Positions 45,575 to 56,434 of a stretch of DNA of 64,000 nucleotides are shown here, piece after piece. Made by a program: the position numbers and the translations under genes. The DNA is from Cristatella mucedo (taxonomy: Eukaryota; Bryozoa; Phylactolaemata; Cristatellidae). Each line of letters begins with the position of its first letter. Positions within the stretch are counted from its first letter, which is position 1. Under the pieces are notes generated by a model, which did not search any database, had not been told where the DNA came from, and was given only the letters and a program-made list of their open reading frames with translations. The stretch lies in NCBI GenBank assembly GCA_009760855.2, contig WPIO01000021.1, positions 5,262,001-5,326,000 of the forward strand, in the 5' to 3' direction.

Positions 45575-47790
45575 GAGGGTAAGAATGGTAGGGTAATAGA
45601 GAGGAAGGGCTCGGGAGAGACAGTTTCACGCCTAAGTGCATGACTAAACATTGTATGCCGGTGATCGGCGTAAAACTCGGTCTCGCTGACGTTGTGTAGT
45701 TGTGTTTACGCGATTCAGATTTGTCCACATGCTTGCACAATCTTTGACGTCGTTCTCGCCATGCCCGGGCATGCTTCGAGTCCAAGGAGCAGCAGTGCTG
45801 ACACATGGCTTGCTGTCACCCAGCTGTAGTTTAAATGGCACAAGGAGGCCATTGCGGCCATAACAGTGTGCAGTCCAACGTAGTGCAGTCAGCACGGCGT
45901 CCATCCTTCAGTATGTGCATGAGCAGTATAGCTGCCACCATCACCCTTATTCGCCTGACCTTGTGGCCAACCTTGTAGCTCAGTGCGTGAGGATGCCTCG
46001 TTTGTTAAGAAATGTTATGTAAAAAGCCTGTCTGAACCGACTGCATGATTCACGAGACAATGCCGTGACAGAGGGCACGACAATCTTAATGTTGCCGACA
46101 GGAGAGAAACAACCGATTTTAAAACTTTCTGGAGAGGGGAGGAGGCTTGAGCATGCAACTGTCGACACCGGATGCCAGCGTTCCCACCGTTTGTTTGCGT
46201 GAGAGCTTTTGGCCTCTGCTGCCCTCTGCTCGTGGCATTCCGTGCCGGTGTGCCTGCTCTGCGGCTATGCAGATAAAGCCGCCCAAAGTCGGTGGCTCAC
46301 AGGCAAGATGCTGGTATTCTGCTCAGCGCGCACTTGCGCTCGCTCTCTCTCTCTGTGGGCCGGCAGTTTTTATGTCTGCTGCGCACATTCGCCTCGAGGG
46401 CTTCTTGAACTGTGGAGGCATCGATGGCCGACTTAGTCCTTCCTGCAGCCCTCCTGCTCTAATGCAGGAGGCTGGTTAAGAAAGAGGGCTTCCCCTGAAC
46501 GCCGCCTAACCAACATTAGAACTCGAGTTTGTCGTCTCGGTCATCATTGTAGACAAGTATGAGAGGAATAGAAAGAAAATAAAGGTAAGGATTTAAAAAA
46601 GTTTTTTTTGTGGAAAGTATGTGGTGCTAAGTAATGTTCGCGCCATAACGGATGTGTTGGTGCATTCCATATATAAAGCCATGGCATCCTATATGTAGGA
46701 ATGGATGAAGCCACGGTTACAACACATAAACATCCCATGTTCAGAGACTTGCTCAGAATGCCTGGATAGCACTGGAGCATATGATTTTTGGCCATCATTG
46801 TTTTGGTCGTGGGCTGCATGTGACTGGCCCCTTCGGGTTTTGACTGGTCAGCTGATACAACTAGGCCACTTAAAGTAGAAGCACTTTCTCCTTCACGAAA
46901 GCCTGCCGACTGGGTTCCTCCCTCCCTCCCCCCTCCCCCCCCTAGATGTGGTGCCGAAGTACCCAACCGGATGGAGATAGGCACGAAATCGGCACCGATA
47001 TAGGAGGAAAGTCGATAGCGTAAACGACACATCTTAAGCCTGAGCTTGCTTGTCTGCTCACCGGACAGCGTCACTGGCAGAAAGCAATCGTTTTTTTTTA
47101 GAACTTTACTACGACCGAGGTAACCCGCAGGAGTTCACCTCGCTCGTCAAGGAGCTGGCTGCTCCAGGTGAGCTGACAAAGAGCGAAAACTTCAAGTTCG
47201 AATTCCTCAACGTGGAGAAACTTTACGAATCCTACACAGGCGCAAACGTGAAATTACGGTACACTGGCGGCTGGCAGAAGCCTGTAGTCGCACTGCTGCT
47301 GCTGCTGCTGCTTGTTGCCTCTTGTCTATTATAGACTGCCAGTGACTGAATGCCTTTGCGCAGTGGATCCATGCTGAGTGATCTCACAACTGCAATGCTA
47401 CGACGCCTGCGTTCGCTTGCGGCCGACTCAGTCAGGCGCATCCCTTCCAGCCGTCCTTCTTGGCTGCCTCATCTCGCTTCGCCACTCATTCCTGCATCTG
47501 TTCTCATAAGAGAACCAATATTGTTGCGCTTTCTCTCTGTTACATATCATGCGCATCGTGCATGCAAACAATTGGTTACTGATCGCTCGCCGAAAGCCTC
47601 GCAGGCATTGCTGTGTTAGCTATGCAAAGCACTCTGGCATTACAGCTGGCTTTTTGTTGGCTTTGTGCATTTATGAACTTAAGACGCGTGCATACCTGAA
47701 TGCTAATGTGCATATGTAGGTGTATGTACACGTACAGTATAAAATTATATACCCTATATAATATATAATTATACATATATACGTACAGGG

Positions 47791-47828
<38 letters not shown>

Positions 47829-47957
47829 ATTATATTAATATATTATTATTAATTATATATATATATATATATTATAGTATACCTATATTATACACGTACA
47901 GTATAAAATTATATACCCTATATGATATATAATTATACATATTATATACGTACAGGG

Positions 47958-47997
<40 letters not shown>

Positions 47998-48015
47998 ATT
48001 ATATTAATATATTAA

Positions 48016-48059
<44 letters not shown>

Positions 48060-51000
48060 ATACATATATTATGCACGTACAGTATAAAATTATATACCCA
48101 TGCACGGAGACATGCAGATGCGTATACGCATCTGCATGCTGCAATGTGTCGAAGAGTATATTTTAAAAGTAGAAGCGATTGATTGAGTAGAAGGCCATTG
48201 CATATATCATGGCCGAAGTTTTAAGGTCGTTGTTTTGTCACTTGCATCGTAGGATTATGAGACAGTTATTTGTGGCATGCGCTTAAATATACTAGTTATG
48301 GGCAAAAACAGTATCAATGTGTGCCAGCTGTTTGTTATCTTTGCAGCGTCAGACTTTTCGAGCTTAGACGATGCTCCCATGTCGAGCTACTTTTCGGTGT
48401 GTTTTCTGTTGCACTTACTCTCGCTTGGATGATTTCACTCGTTCATCAGCCCAGGAACATGATCGTCGAGCAGATTAGTTAGTAGTAGCAACAATAATAA
48501 AAGCAGTAATAAATCGCTTGTCTGGCACCTTTGGGTAACCAATTCTCTATCCAGGCGCTTCACAACTCGCTTACCACGCAGTACTACCGCCGTGCAGGCC
48601 GTGATCGGCTGACTAGCACACTTGCTCGAGGGCAAAGCCAGGCCGGAAATACCTCGGGAGCGAATGGGTTTGTATCGTGGCAGTAGTCAGGAAGTTGTGG
48701 ATTCTGTGAACGAATCGTCCTTATACCGTCATGCAGTAAGCTGTGCTGGAGGTTCGTACTCAATGACAAGCAGTTGCAGCCGGCTGAGCTTGGTGACTGC
48801 TCTGGGATTGGTGCCCCCATCTCGGCAGGCAAGACTTATTTTTATCTCTACAACTGACTTGCCAGCATTTCAAGCTCCAGGGTCATGTGAGCATACAACT
48901 GCTTGTGGTCACGAGGGTCATGAACAGCCAGTAAGAAGGAGCATTTGCGCAGCTCTGCCGGGGAGGAGTGGGTCGGCCAGCCTGCAGCCTTGGCTCAGCT
49001 TGGTTCTGGTTGGTTGCAAGATAGGATCGACTACTCGATCGAGTTCCCTTCTCAGGGGCCTGGGGGGGTCAGCTGTCTCCCTTGACCGGTCACTCTCGAC
49101 CCTAGGGCCTTAGCAAACACGAGGTTGTGACAAGGTGTCCAGCTGTTGCAGGCTTGTGAGCAAGTTGACACTGAGATACTAACGCTGAGATGCAAGACAA
49201 ACTTGATAAGTTGACACTGCTTCCCGAAATGCAGCCAGTCAAGATCGATACAAAGCTAGCGTGGGATGCTGCCTAGTTATTGGCTTGTAGAACTTTTCGA
49301 TAGTCACCGTTGGCACGTCAGTGTGCTGGTTTTGCTGGCAGTTCCACATTGCAGCTATAATGGTGACTTGGCAATGAAGTATTTCATCGTGCTTTGGTGG
49401 CCCAATCTCCGTGCTTGGTTTGTGGCTGTTTATAAAATTGTCACTGGTTAATCATTGCTAATACTAACTTATTATAATGCTACATAAAGGAGAACCAATG
49501 CAAATTGGCTGCTAACTCTTAGGATTAGATACAATAGCTGCTCTTACTTCCATCTGTAGCTGTTTACGTTGTAAATCGATTTCAGGTCATTCTAATTTCA
49601 CCCATGCTTGCATTCGTATATGATGCAGAGCAAAACATGTTTGCGTAATGTCGGTTCATCTGCACTGCGCCGTCTCGTCTAGGTATCTGCTGAGGGCCAC
49701 CCTAATAAAGAGTGTCAGCGACGTCGTGAGGGAACGCGACCTGGCCGTGCACACGCTCTCCCACTATCCGGAGCTGAACAACAGCATTAAGATGGAAGTT
49801 GGCATCGAAGACTGTTTGCACATCGAGTTCGAGTACAACAAATCCAAGTGAGTGGGAAATCGTTTCTCTGTAATGCGCGCGCTCAATTCCGCTACTGCAT
49901 GCCGCCCCTTCACTCCAGCTGCGGCTGTTGCTGCTGCTGCTCGGGCTGCTTCCCTGCTTCGATGTCACGACTGTGTCACGTGCCCTGGTCCGTAAGGTGC
50001 AGCCACAAGGTCCGGCTGAAGCTGAAGGTTTTGCTTTATTTTTTTTTTACCTGTCGTTCTTGGCTTCGACATTAGCTGTGCAGCGCAATTTGTGTGTGGT
50101 CCCGAGTGGCAGTGTTGCTTGTGCTCCATCCAGCATCCACTGGTTTGAGCGCGTTGTTCTTACGACAATAAGTGGATGCTAGGTGAGTGCAGTAAATATC
50201 CATAGCAGTGGAGCTGTCTGCGTGTGTGTAAGGAAAAAGTGACCTACCTATAAGCCCTCTCTCTATTATCTGACCCCAAATTTTGGCAAAAAGGGGAACT
50301 TGTACACGGTAAAATAGGTATACCTGTGTGTGTGTGTGTATGTGTGTGTTTGTGTGTTTGTGTGTGTGTGTGTGTTAGCTATATAGATATCTCTGTGTAG
50401 GGATAGCTATAGATAGCAACAGCTTGATGGATCTTGGTCAGTCGCCCCTCAAAAAAATGTGCCCTCTCCCCTTAGGAAAGTAGTCTTCTACATACCGTTA
50501 ATGTATGCTGATATGATTTGAGTTCAGTCAGATTACCCAGATCAAGGCAAGATCCAGTGTAATAATAGCAGTAAAGCATTTATATAGTGCCTTAAGAGAC
50601 CTCTACATCTCTTTCTAGGCTCTCGTTTTTCAGAACTCTTTTAATGAAAGCTCAATGCTCCCCGAACAGAAACAAGGTGATGACCCTTAAAGTCAAAATG
50701 AGATCTAGTTGAGCTGCACGATCTCATTTTGTTTATCTGAGTTTGCTAGAAAGTTTATTTATTTGTCTTGTTAGACTCGAGCTATCAAGTAGTCACTGGT
50801 CCGATCCCGATGCTTATCTACATTACGGTTACCTATGGCAGATTGGCCACGTGTCTACATGTTCGAAATCTATACTGGTGGCTTTCAAAGGCACCAATCT
50901 AGATTGCTTCGTCAAGGTACAACGGTTCGCTCATATGCAAGCGAGTCGTGTGGGGGCATGATGGCTCACTTCCCCTTACTGTCAGACATGCCCACCTCGT

Positions 51001-54000
51001 GTCTGAGCGAGTCTGTGCTGTCACATTGATTACCCGGCATGCCACAGGCCTGGGCATGAGGCCACTGCGATGCCGACGCATGCTGCCTTTGTCGAAGACG
51101 GAAGGCAGCAGTGCGGAAAGCGAGCTGAGCGCTGTGCTCGTGCTCGTGCAAAGCCAATTGGTCTCGGCCGATTCAGCCGAATTTTGGTGCTCCGCCTTTT
51201 TTATACCCTTTAATCGATTTGATTTTTTCTCATCGAAAGCAAGCCGAAGAGAAGGCTAGGCAGGCTGCTTCATCGCTTTTCTTTTGTGGCATTCCGTCTT
51301 TTAGGTACCATTTAAGAGACGTGATAGTCGGGAAAATATACTTTTTGCTCGTCAGAATAAAAATCCAGCACATGGAGCTGCAGGTAATCAAAAGGGAGAC
51401 CACGGGAACAGGGCCGAACACGTTCAATGAGAGCGACACGATTGTGAAATACGAGATAATGGATGGTGCGCCCGTGCGAGGTCAGTGCGCCGCCGCTGCT
51501 GCTGCTGGCCTCGCCGAGCGCCGTCCGCTTATGGTGGTGGCAGCGGCACGTGCCCGTGAGTCGCCTCGAAGCTATACGCTCCCGCTGCCATCTTTTTGAA
51601 GGAGAGAACATACCGATCAGGCTCTTCCTCAGCACGTACGATTTAACGCCGACTATGCGGGACGTCAACAAGAAGTTTTCCGTGCGCTATCATCTGAACT
51701 TGGTTCTCGTCGACGAAGAAGGCCGTCGCTATTTCAAGCAGCAGGTGTGCACGCGTTCGCGCATGCGCGAGCGCGCCCTCGTGGCGTCTGCGCTCGGCCC
51801 CCGTCGGTTTTGAGGCCGACTGCATCAGTCATCAGGCCGCGAGTACTCTTTGCTAACGGAGGGGCAAACTCGCCGTCTGCCGGAGACTGGGAGCTTTCGC
51901 GGCGCTCCCTGCCGCCGCCGCTGCTGCTGCTTTGCTCGTCTTGGCAGCCCGTCGAGGCGGCTTGCTGGTGGAGCCGACGCGGCCGCGCGGCGTCTGGTTG
52001 GCTCGGCACGCTGCCGGCCCGAGGGGACAGTCCTGTGTGATCAGCCAGCGCCGTGAACTAGCAATAGCTTGTCTTTTTTGTGGCATCGCTATTGTTAGTC
52101 TGCTGCTTCGTGGCATATGGAACAGTCTAGCGGTAGCCGATTGGGCGATGGAAAAGAAACTCACTGGCTCGAGCGAGAGGGAGTCGCTGCAGCATTGTGG
52201 GAAAAGAAATGTGAAGCTGCGGTATCCGGCGAATGGTCAGCGGCATCTGCGCGGATCTACCACACGTGGGTGGATCCTGTTGAAGCAAGCAGCTGTTCCT
52301 TTTTTCGTATGCCTGCGTTGATGCAGTTGAAACGTACATCAGCAGTGACAAGTGGTCTGGACCATTGTGTCATTATATCATTGTGCTAGTTGCGTACTTG
52401 AAGAGAAAAACCGGTCCTTCATTGTTTCACAGGGATTTCCGAAAGTGTTAATGCTTATTGTGCTGTCATCACTTGTTTGTGCAGATTAATCAGGTGTGCA
52501 AAGTTCAAGTTAACTTCAAGTTAATAGTTAAAGATAGATAAGATCAGATAGTCAATCCTAAGGAAACAACATCTCTACTGGACTCCTTTCCCTCAGTAAC
52601 ATCCACATGGGACTTCTCTCCCCCTTAATTCCTTGCAGCACCTCAGTGTCCACGTTCAAGCCCACTACTAATGACCTCATTTTGAAGTTCATCTCCCAGT
52701 CAAAGAAGACTTGGCTCCTATACGCTATACCTTTCGGTCTTTGTGTGTGATGCAAAGATCTGCTGCTGCCATGCATAACTAACTTGGTAAATATGCCCTG
52801 AGCCTCAATTATCGTCCCTGCACTTTTAAAAAAAGGCTGTTGGTAGGCCACTAATTAGTAAAGCAATGCTAGACCCAGTACCTTGAGCAACTTCTGTCCC
52901 ATCTCCTTACTGTCCTTTATTCATATAAAAGACACTGCAGTGACTTGTAGCAGGCAGACCAGCTAAACTCTAACATCTCTTGCCTCTTATCACTCGCCCG
53001 GGCATCACTATCAATCAGCACTGCAATTATTCTGGTCTTATCTCAGTCGGGGACTCCAGAGTACTGATATCAGCTGGCAACAGTCATCCTTAGGAGCATC
53101 TAAGGTATCTAGGGGTATCCATGGCTTGTGCTTGGTCCTCTGCTTTTTGCAATTTATACTCCCCGCTTGCCGATTTAATCGCCAAGCATATATCTAGGCT
53201 TTCATTGCTATGCAGATGACACGAAGTTGTACCTATGCTTTGATACCTTTCGGCCAGTCAAACTCTCTCAACCTCTTTGCTGCATGTATTGCTGACATTT
53301 GCTAATGTATGGGAACAAACTTTCTCAAATTGAATGACCTCAAACATTAGAGAACATATCTCAAATCGGTTATGCCTTCATTTCTCCTGCAGCTTCTGCA
53401 CGCAAACAGGGTGTCCTGTTCATAAGTGACCTTTTGCTAGACGAACTCGTTAACTAGACAGTCTAGTCTGTCTACTTTCAGCTACATAACATTGCCAAAA
53501 TTCAGTCCTGCTTAGATAGGGATACCACACCCAAGTTGATCGTTGAATTTGTGTGACATTCCATCTTGATTCAGTGACTCACTCACTATTCGTAGGGTCT
53601 TTCTGCCGGTGCAAGGTGCTTGCAGTTGATGCAAAGCTAGGCTTGTCTGCCGTGTCGTAGTTGCAACATGACAACGCTTTACTCGGCCACCTGCACTGGC
53701 TCCACATTAAACAGCACATCGACTTCAAGGTTTTGTCACTCACTTTTAGGTCCCTTCATTCTTTGGCTCCAGCCTGTGTATCAGAACTACTTCTCAATCA
53801 GACCAGGCATCATGCCATCGGTCTTCTTACCGAAGTCGTTTAGCTGTGCCTTTAGTTCGAATGCTTTTAAAGCCCGCAGCTCCCGACTCCCGACTGGGGG
53901 CACGAACCCCCCTCCGGCTTGACGACCTTGAAGCGAAAGTTAAAAATGCACCGTTTCCTTGCAGCACATGCTGGGTCCTTGTGAGTTATCCTTTGCATGC

Positions 54001-54528
54001 TTTTGCATTTTGAAACTGCATGTTATCTTTAACAGTATTGACACAGTTTCTTTACTGAGCATGTAAAGTACCTAGAAAGGGATAAAGTTCTCCGAGGGGG
54101 CCTTACAAATGTATCATTATTGTTAATCTAAGCTGTAGCTTGGCTTTTGGCAACATTTGTAGGTGCCGAAAACCGGTACTTCAGTAATGGGTCTATTGTA
54201 CTGAATTCAACACATTGCAGGTGACCAAGACTGAATTCAAATTTTGTGGCCCCTAAGAAAGGGACCTGATCAGTAGACACTTGCAGACTTAATGCTGCAC
54301 TCACCGGCTGGCAGTGCATTGTACGATCTTATGCTTGCTTGCTGCTGGTCATTGACTAGTAGGATGCCGATTGCATTCTAGTGATTGATTCCTGGTGTAT
54401 TTAATAAATGAGATGCTTATTTTCCTTAACAGGAAATAACCTTGTTCAGAAAGGCGGACAAGAAGAGCTACAATCCTCCACCAGTAACTGTTAACACCCG
54501 CTACGATGTGCCAAGCGTTTTAGCTTGA
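33022..54528 (+). CDS. VPS26: Retromer subunit VPS26, whole gene
   Basis: Eight coding exons, 33022-33024, 37972-38127, 42071-42146, 47102-47258, 49683-49847, 51305-51480, 51602-51744 and 54433-54528, give 972 nt, or 323 aa plus stop; animal family members are about 325-340 aa. VPS26 has an arrestin-like fold, pairs with VPS35 and VPS29 on endosomes, and sorts cargo back to the Golgi or plasma membrane. Diagnostic blocks are FFGFGQSA at the N-terminus, YYDGESITGEV, GIKIEFIGQIELYYDRG, the long invariant segment through GIEDCLHIEFEYNKSK and VGKIYFLLVRIKIQHMELQV, and SVRYHLNLVLVDEE. FFGFGQS and ELYYDRG place it nearer VPS26B than VPS26A, though a single ancestral gene is likely. The N-terminal region has an acidic/Lys-rich stretch (KSDDDAADAKKDS) longer than usual. 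The introns are large and packed with LINEs. Confidence 0.95.
35757..35836 (+). mobile_element. L2 3'-end fragment (hairpin and tail only)
   Basis: It holds 'aaagcgcctagaaagagatt' and 'tctgagggcgctttatcaag' followed by (ATT)n. No RT sequence precedes it, so the insertion was almost completely 5'-truncated. It lies in VPS26 intron 1. Confidence 0.9.
36175..36365 (-). mobile_element. L2-like LINE fragment (family B)
   Basis: The minus strand reads PLRSCMDNKLAVPFFCLKTV and [19 protein letters not shown], matching the C-terminal ORF2 region of the element at 38415-41213. Confidence 0.85.
37655..37795 (+). repeat. tRNA-derived SINE with perfect 11-bp hairpin
   Basis: It reads 'gcacactaggtaaggtggtt' (A-box-like), then a hairpin at 37684-37707 with 11-bp arms 'cacgacctcgg' and 'ccgaggtcgtg', then 'gggttagattcatgcg' (B-box-like) and the 'gccactgcaagcggtagtga' core shared with the other copies. 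Confidence 0.65.
37972..38127 (+). CDS. VPS26: VPS26 gene, coding exon 2
   Basis: After a T-rich tract and 'tttttttag' it encodes SFFGFGQSADLEIELHGVDG and, after an acidic stretch, LLLYYDGESITGE. The donor is 'gtgggt'. Both ends lie on codon boundaries. Confidence 0.93.
38415..41213 (-). mobile_element. L2-like LINE (family B) with endonuclease and RT, in VPS26 intron 2
   Basis: This is the most complete LINE in the window. From 41208 down, the endonuclease domain shows GGGVAIFV, LLIAGDFTIHVD and LSDHCSVSF; its N-terminal catalytic part is missing. A stop near 40189 and a frame change lead into the RT (40155-39097), which has NYRPVSLLPFLSKILEKIV, LLDLSAAFDTIDHSVLLERL and [12 protein letters not shown]. 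The active-site motif reads FYADTQLY instead of FYADDTQLY, so one Asp codon is deleted. A C-terminal piece (38955-38428) includes GDRSFSSAGPRLWNSLPQYL. The element is antisense to VPS26 and truncated at both functional ends. Confidence 0.93.
42071..42146 (+). CDS. VPS26: VPS26 gene, coding exon 3
   Basis: Between 'ccttgcag' and 'gtgagt' it encodes VRVTLRKQDSKLSHKGIKIE and FIGQI, the family's 'HQGIKIEFIGQI' block. The last base pairs with exon 4 to make Glu. Confidence 0.95.
42655..43345 (-). mobile_element. L2-like LINE 3' part (family A) in VPS26 intron 3
   Basis: The tail and hairpin lie at 42655-42720 and the reverse ORF pieces follow, including SFYSLALAYLSDLLPHQAKH and SSYAPKARNSLATHATTSPD. 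It is interrupted at 43216-43278 by a tail-only insert. Confidence 0.85.
43216..43278 (-). mobile_element. 63-bp tail-only L2 insert with 32-bp flanking duplication
   Basis: The insert has a degenerate (ATT)-like tail and the hairpin region 'tagcatcccaagagatctga' only. The flanks 43184-43215 and 43279-43310 are identical at 30 of 32 positions, both containing 'gagcctagctgcaga'. Confidence 0.75.
43735..43975 (-). mobile_element. L2-like LINE fragment, diverged subfamily
   Basis: The minus strand reads CHITNVRASLATHIKHRIDF, matching [21 protein letters not shown] of family A with several changes and frame breaks. Confidence 0.5.
45550..45575. repeat. (GACA)n microsatellite
   Basis: A short run of GACA units within a purine-rich (GA)n stretch of about 45500-45620, in VPS26 intron 3. 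Confidence 0.9.
47102..47258 (+). CDS. VPS26: VPS26 gene, coding exon 4
   Basis: After 'tttttttttag' it encodes LYYDRGNPQEFTSLVKELAA, PGELTKSENFKFEFLNVEK and LYESYTGANVKL. The donor is 'gtacac', and the final two bases complete Arg with exon 5. The reading frame remains open past the donor, but conservation stops there. Confidence 0.94.
47727..48105. repeat. AT-rich tandem array, about 165-180 bp period
   Basis: 'cacgtacagtataaaattat' or its variant occurs at about 47729, 47893 and 48074. Long (TA)n tracts and 'acgtacagggtatataatat' blocks that are partly inverted lie between them. Any frames here are low-complexity. Confidence 0.88.
48480..48830 (-). mobile_element. Possible L2-like LINE 3' end, third family
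   Basis: The minus strand ends with 'gcgcctggatagagaattgg' and 'acccaaaggtgcc', then 'tttattattgttgctactac'. This parallels the hairpin-plus-tail layout of family A but with different sequence. Upstream coding similarity is too weak to confirm. Confidence 0.4.
49683..49847 (+). CDS. VPS26: VPS26 gene, coding exon 5
   Basis: It encodes YLLRATLIKSVSDVVRERDL, AVHTLSHYPELNNSIKMEVG and IEDCLHIEFEYNKS, matching VPS26 almost residue for residue in the second half. The acceptor is 'ctcgtctag'; the donor is 'gtgagt'. Confidence 0.96.
50325..50378. repeat. (GT)n microsatellite
   Basis: Imperfect GT repeats in VPS26 intron 5. Confidence 0.93.
50565..50640 (-). mobile_element. L2 3'-end fragment (tail and hairpin)
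   Basis: 'gtaataatagcagtaaagca' leads into 'agtgccttaagagacctcta' and 'ctctttctaggctc', the reverse of the family A hairpin region. No coding part follows. Confidence 0.7.
51305..51480 (+). CDS. VPS26: VPS26 gene, coding exon 6
   Basis: It encodes YHLRDVIVGKIYFLLVRIKI, QHMELQVIKRETTGTGPNTF and SDTIVKYEIMDGAPVR, the most conserved region of the family. The acceptor is 'cttttag'; the donor is 'gtcagt'. Confidence 0.97.
51602..51744 (+). CDS. VPS26: VPS26 gene, coding exon 7
   Basis: After 'tttttgaag' it encodes ENIPIRLFLSTYDLTPTMRD and VNKKFSVRYHLNLVLVDEEG, ending RRYFKQQ. The donor is 'gtgtgc', weaker than the others in this gene. Confidence 0.95.
52550..54120 (+). mobile_element. L2-like LINE (family A), longest RT copy but decayed, in VPS26 intron 7
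   Basis: Pieces in order are DLLLPCITNLVNM, PALLKKAVG, CPISLLTVL, 'atgacacgaagttgtaccta' (the YADDT region), 'gccacctgcactggctccac', LTFRSLHSLAPACVSELL and a 3' hairpin with a short tail at 54065-54120. Its 5' end extends further into the RT than other family A copies. Indels occur throughout. Confidence 0.85.
54433..54528 (+). CDS. VPS26: VPS26 gene, last coding exon
   Basis: After 'cttaacag' it encodes EITLFRKADKKSYNPPPVTV and a short tail to TGA at 54526-54528. 'E-I/V-x-L-x-R-K' is conserved; the tail is shorter than in vertebrates. No canonical AATAAA was seen in the next 200 bases; an AATATA variant lies near 54674. Confidence 0.9.
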   Translation, partial: EITLFRKADKKSYNPPPVTVNTRYDVPSVLA

Positions 54529-54959
54529 GCATCCCGTGATCATCGCCAAATGTGCAATCACGACGGCACAGATAAACCAGTGATGGCGTTGCCACGGCTG
54601 CTGACAAAAACAAGCCTCGAATGGAGCGCTAGCTCTGCCCCTCAGGGTGCTTACGAGGAGTTATATTTATGTAATATACCATTTGTAAATAGACTGATCC
54701 GCTTCAGCCTTGCCATGCCTTCTTGCAGATGAGCATCGCAGTTGACGAGCATGCTTGTTGCTGTCGTGTTTTATGCCTTCCACGCGAGAGATACGCTCTT
54801 TGTATTTGGCCTCTCGTACATTCCTTGCGAGTGGCCGTTCTGATTGCTCAGTGAATGCCGACGAAAGCCCCCTTTGTGAAGCCACCGGACGCTCCGGCAA
54901 AATTGGGGGTGTCAGCCTCGAGGGGCTAGGAAGTTCTAGGTGGGCTTTACTAGCTCACC

Positions 54960-56130
54960 CCACCCCCTCTTGCTTGACCTCTGCCCTGACCTCGAGATTG
55001 GCAGTGGAATGGGAAGTGAGCTTGTGCTTGCCTTGTGCCTGCAGTGTCTGCCATGCGGTTAGAGCATTCATTTCCGTGCTGTATGGTTTGACCAGGATAC
55101 AAGCGTGAGCAATATTCCAGTCTTTCTTTCGGGCTTGAAGAGCATCAGCGAGACTATCACTTTGACTCATAAAAAAGCACGAATGTTTTGTATAGCCACC
55201 TTCATGTCTAAGCAGTAGGACGATGGCCTTTAAATCGCCACTGGTGTTTATAATATTTGATTTCATCGAATGGTATTTTCTTTCATGTTTCCGTTAGTCT
55301 TTCATCCGTAGAGAATGTGCAGACGGCACAGAGGAAAGTTCGTTTTCATTGTGAAGTAAAACTCCCTTTAAACTGCGGTTTGATGAATCAGTGAAGTCTT
55401 CTCGGAGTTGGATCGTAGCACTCTTCCATTTGGTTGAGTAAACCTTATATGTTGCTGCAATAGACTCCTTTGTCGACGAGTACAGAAGAAACTCTTTTTT
55501 TGCAATGTCTGTTCCAAAAAATGTAATACCCAGTCTCTTAATCTAGAGCCAAGGAGTTCAGCAGGTCAAGGTCTCTCCGAAGTCACTAAGGTCAGATTGT
55601 GATATTACCTTACGTATTGGAACATCAGAAGCGTCGTAGTTGTCATCAGCCCTTCGGTTGAACTCGAATCACGGTCAGTCAATTTATCATTAAGTGTAAC
55701 AGGTGGAAAAGGAACTCTCACCTCATGACTATGCAGAACAGGTCGCATCGTTGACGATTGATATGGATACTCAATTTTATGCTCAATTCTTCGTGCTGAA
55801 GCCGTGCATAATAGTGATGCAGAAATAATAATCGAAACATGGTCAGTTTATTCTCTCCAAATCATCGGTACTTCAAATGGTATGAATTTGCTTTCACCTG
55901 CAAACCAGTCTCAAAATTTCTAATGGCTTGTAAGCCCTATTTGGTAGCCATATCTTATCTTGATCTCCCAGTTTGAATCTGAAGTAGTCATGACAGTATT
56001 TTTTGATGACTGCAGTAATCGGCAGCTGCTGTTCATTTGTCAAGAATCTCCCGCAGATGTAGCAGAATATCTGTGGATAATTCACACTTCCTTGGCATAG
56101 TAAATCATAAATATTCGTAGATTTAAACAA
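54960..56130 (-). pseudogene. Decayed member of an uncharacterised metazoan repetitive gene family (FCYICG/GDQDK type)
   Basis: On the minus strand the segments follow one order but several frames. First comes NYPQIFCYICGRFL with KLGDQDKIWLPNRAYKPLE (56130-55894), a likely metal-binding N-terminal domain. Next are EECYDPTPRRL and TDSSNRSLKGVLLHNENEL, then DEIKYYKHQW, and finally SGDLKAIVLLLRHEGGYTKH with SCF and KKDWNI (frame 55266-54955). From memory, this matches a family of uncharacterised proteins repeated in cnidarian and insect genomes ('DSSKrSLKaVLLHNGN', 'CGDLKvi.lLLG.Q.GYTK'). Its function is unknown to me and its copy number suggests a mobile origin. Stops and frameshifts show that this copy is dead. 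Confidence 0.7.
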
Positions 56131-56434
56131 CTATATCAACCAACAAAATGGCTAATTGCTCTAGATAAAATAACGTTTATGCCATTAAGTGACTGTAAAC
56201 AGGCAAATCTGATAACAGCCAATATATACGTAATGCGTTGTTAAAGTGCACACGATCTTTGATAAACAAGATAAAAAAGCCACGAGGCCACTGCAGCTGG
56301 TAATGAATGGCTTCAAGGTTACAAATCCCAGAGGTTTGACCACGTGTTTTGGCTGTGTGGTGGCTGCCGGTTTATCAACGGATGCAGAGTCAAGTTCTTA
56401 CACTGACCAATAAGACCTGTCACCACCTGGTTCC

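Noticed and set aside
45330-45806. 158-codon minus-strand open frame
   Set aside because: The middle is Ser/Leu repeats from (GA)n and (GACA)n microsatellites; no family motif.
48622-49113. 163-codon plus-strand open frame
   Set aside because: No domain, inside a VPS26 intron, and overlapping a probable LINE 3' end on the other strand.
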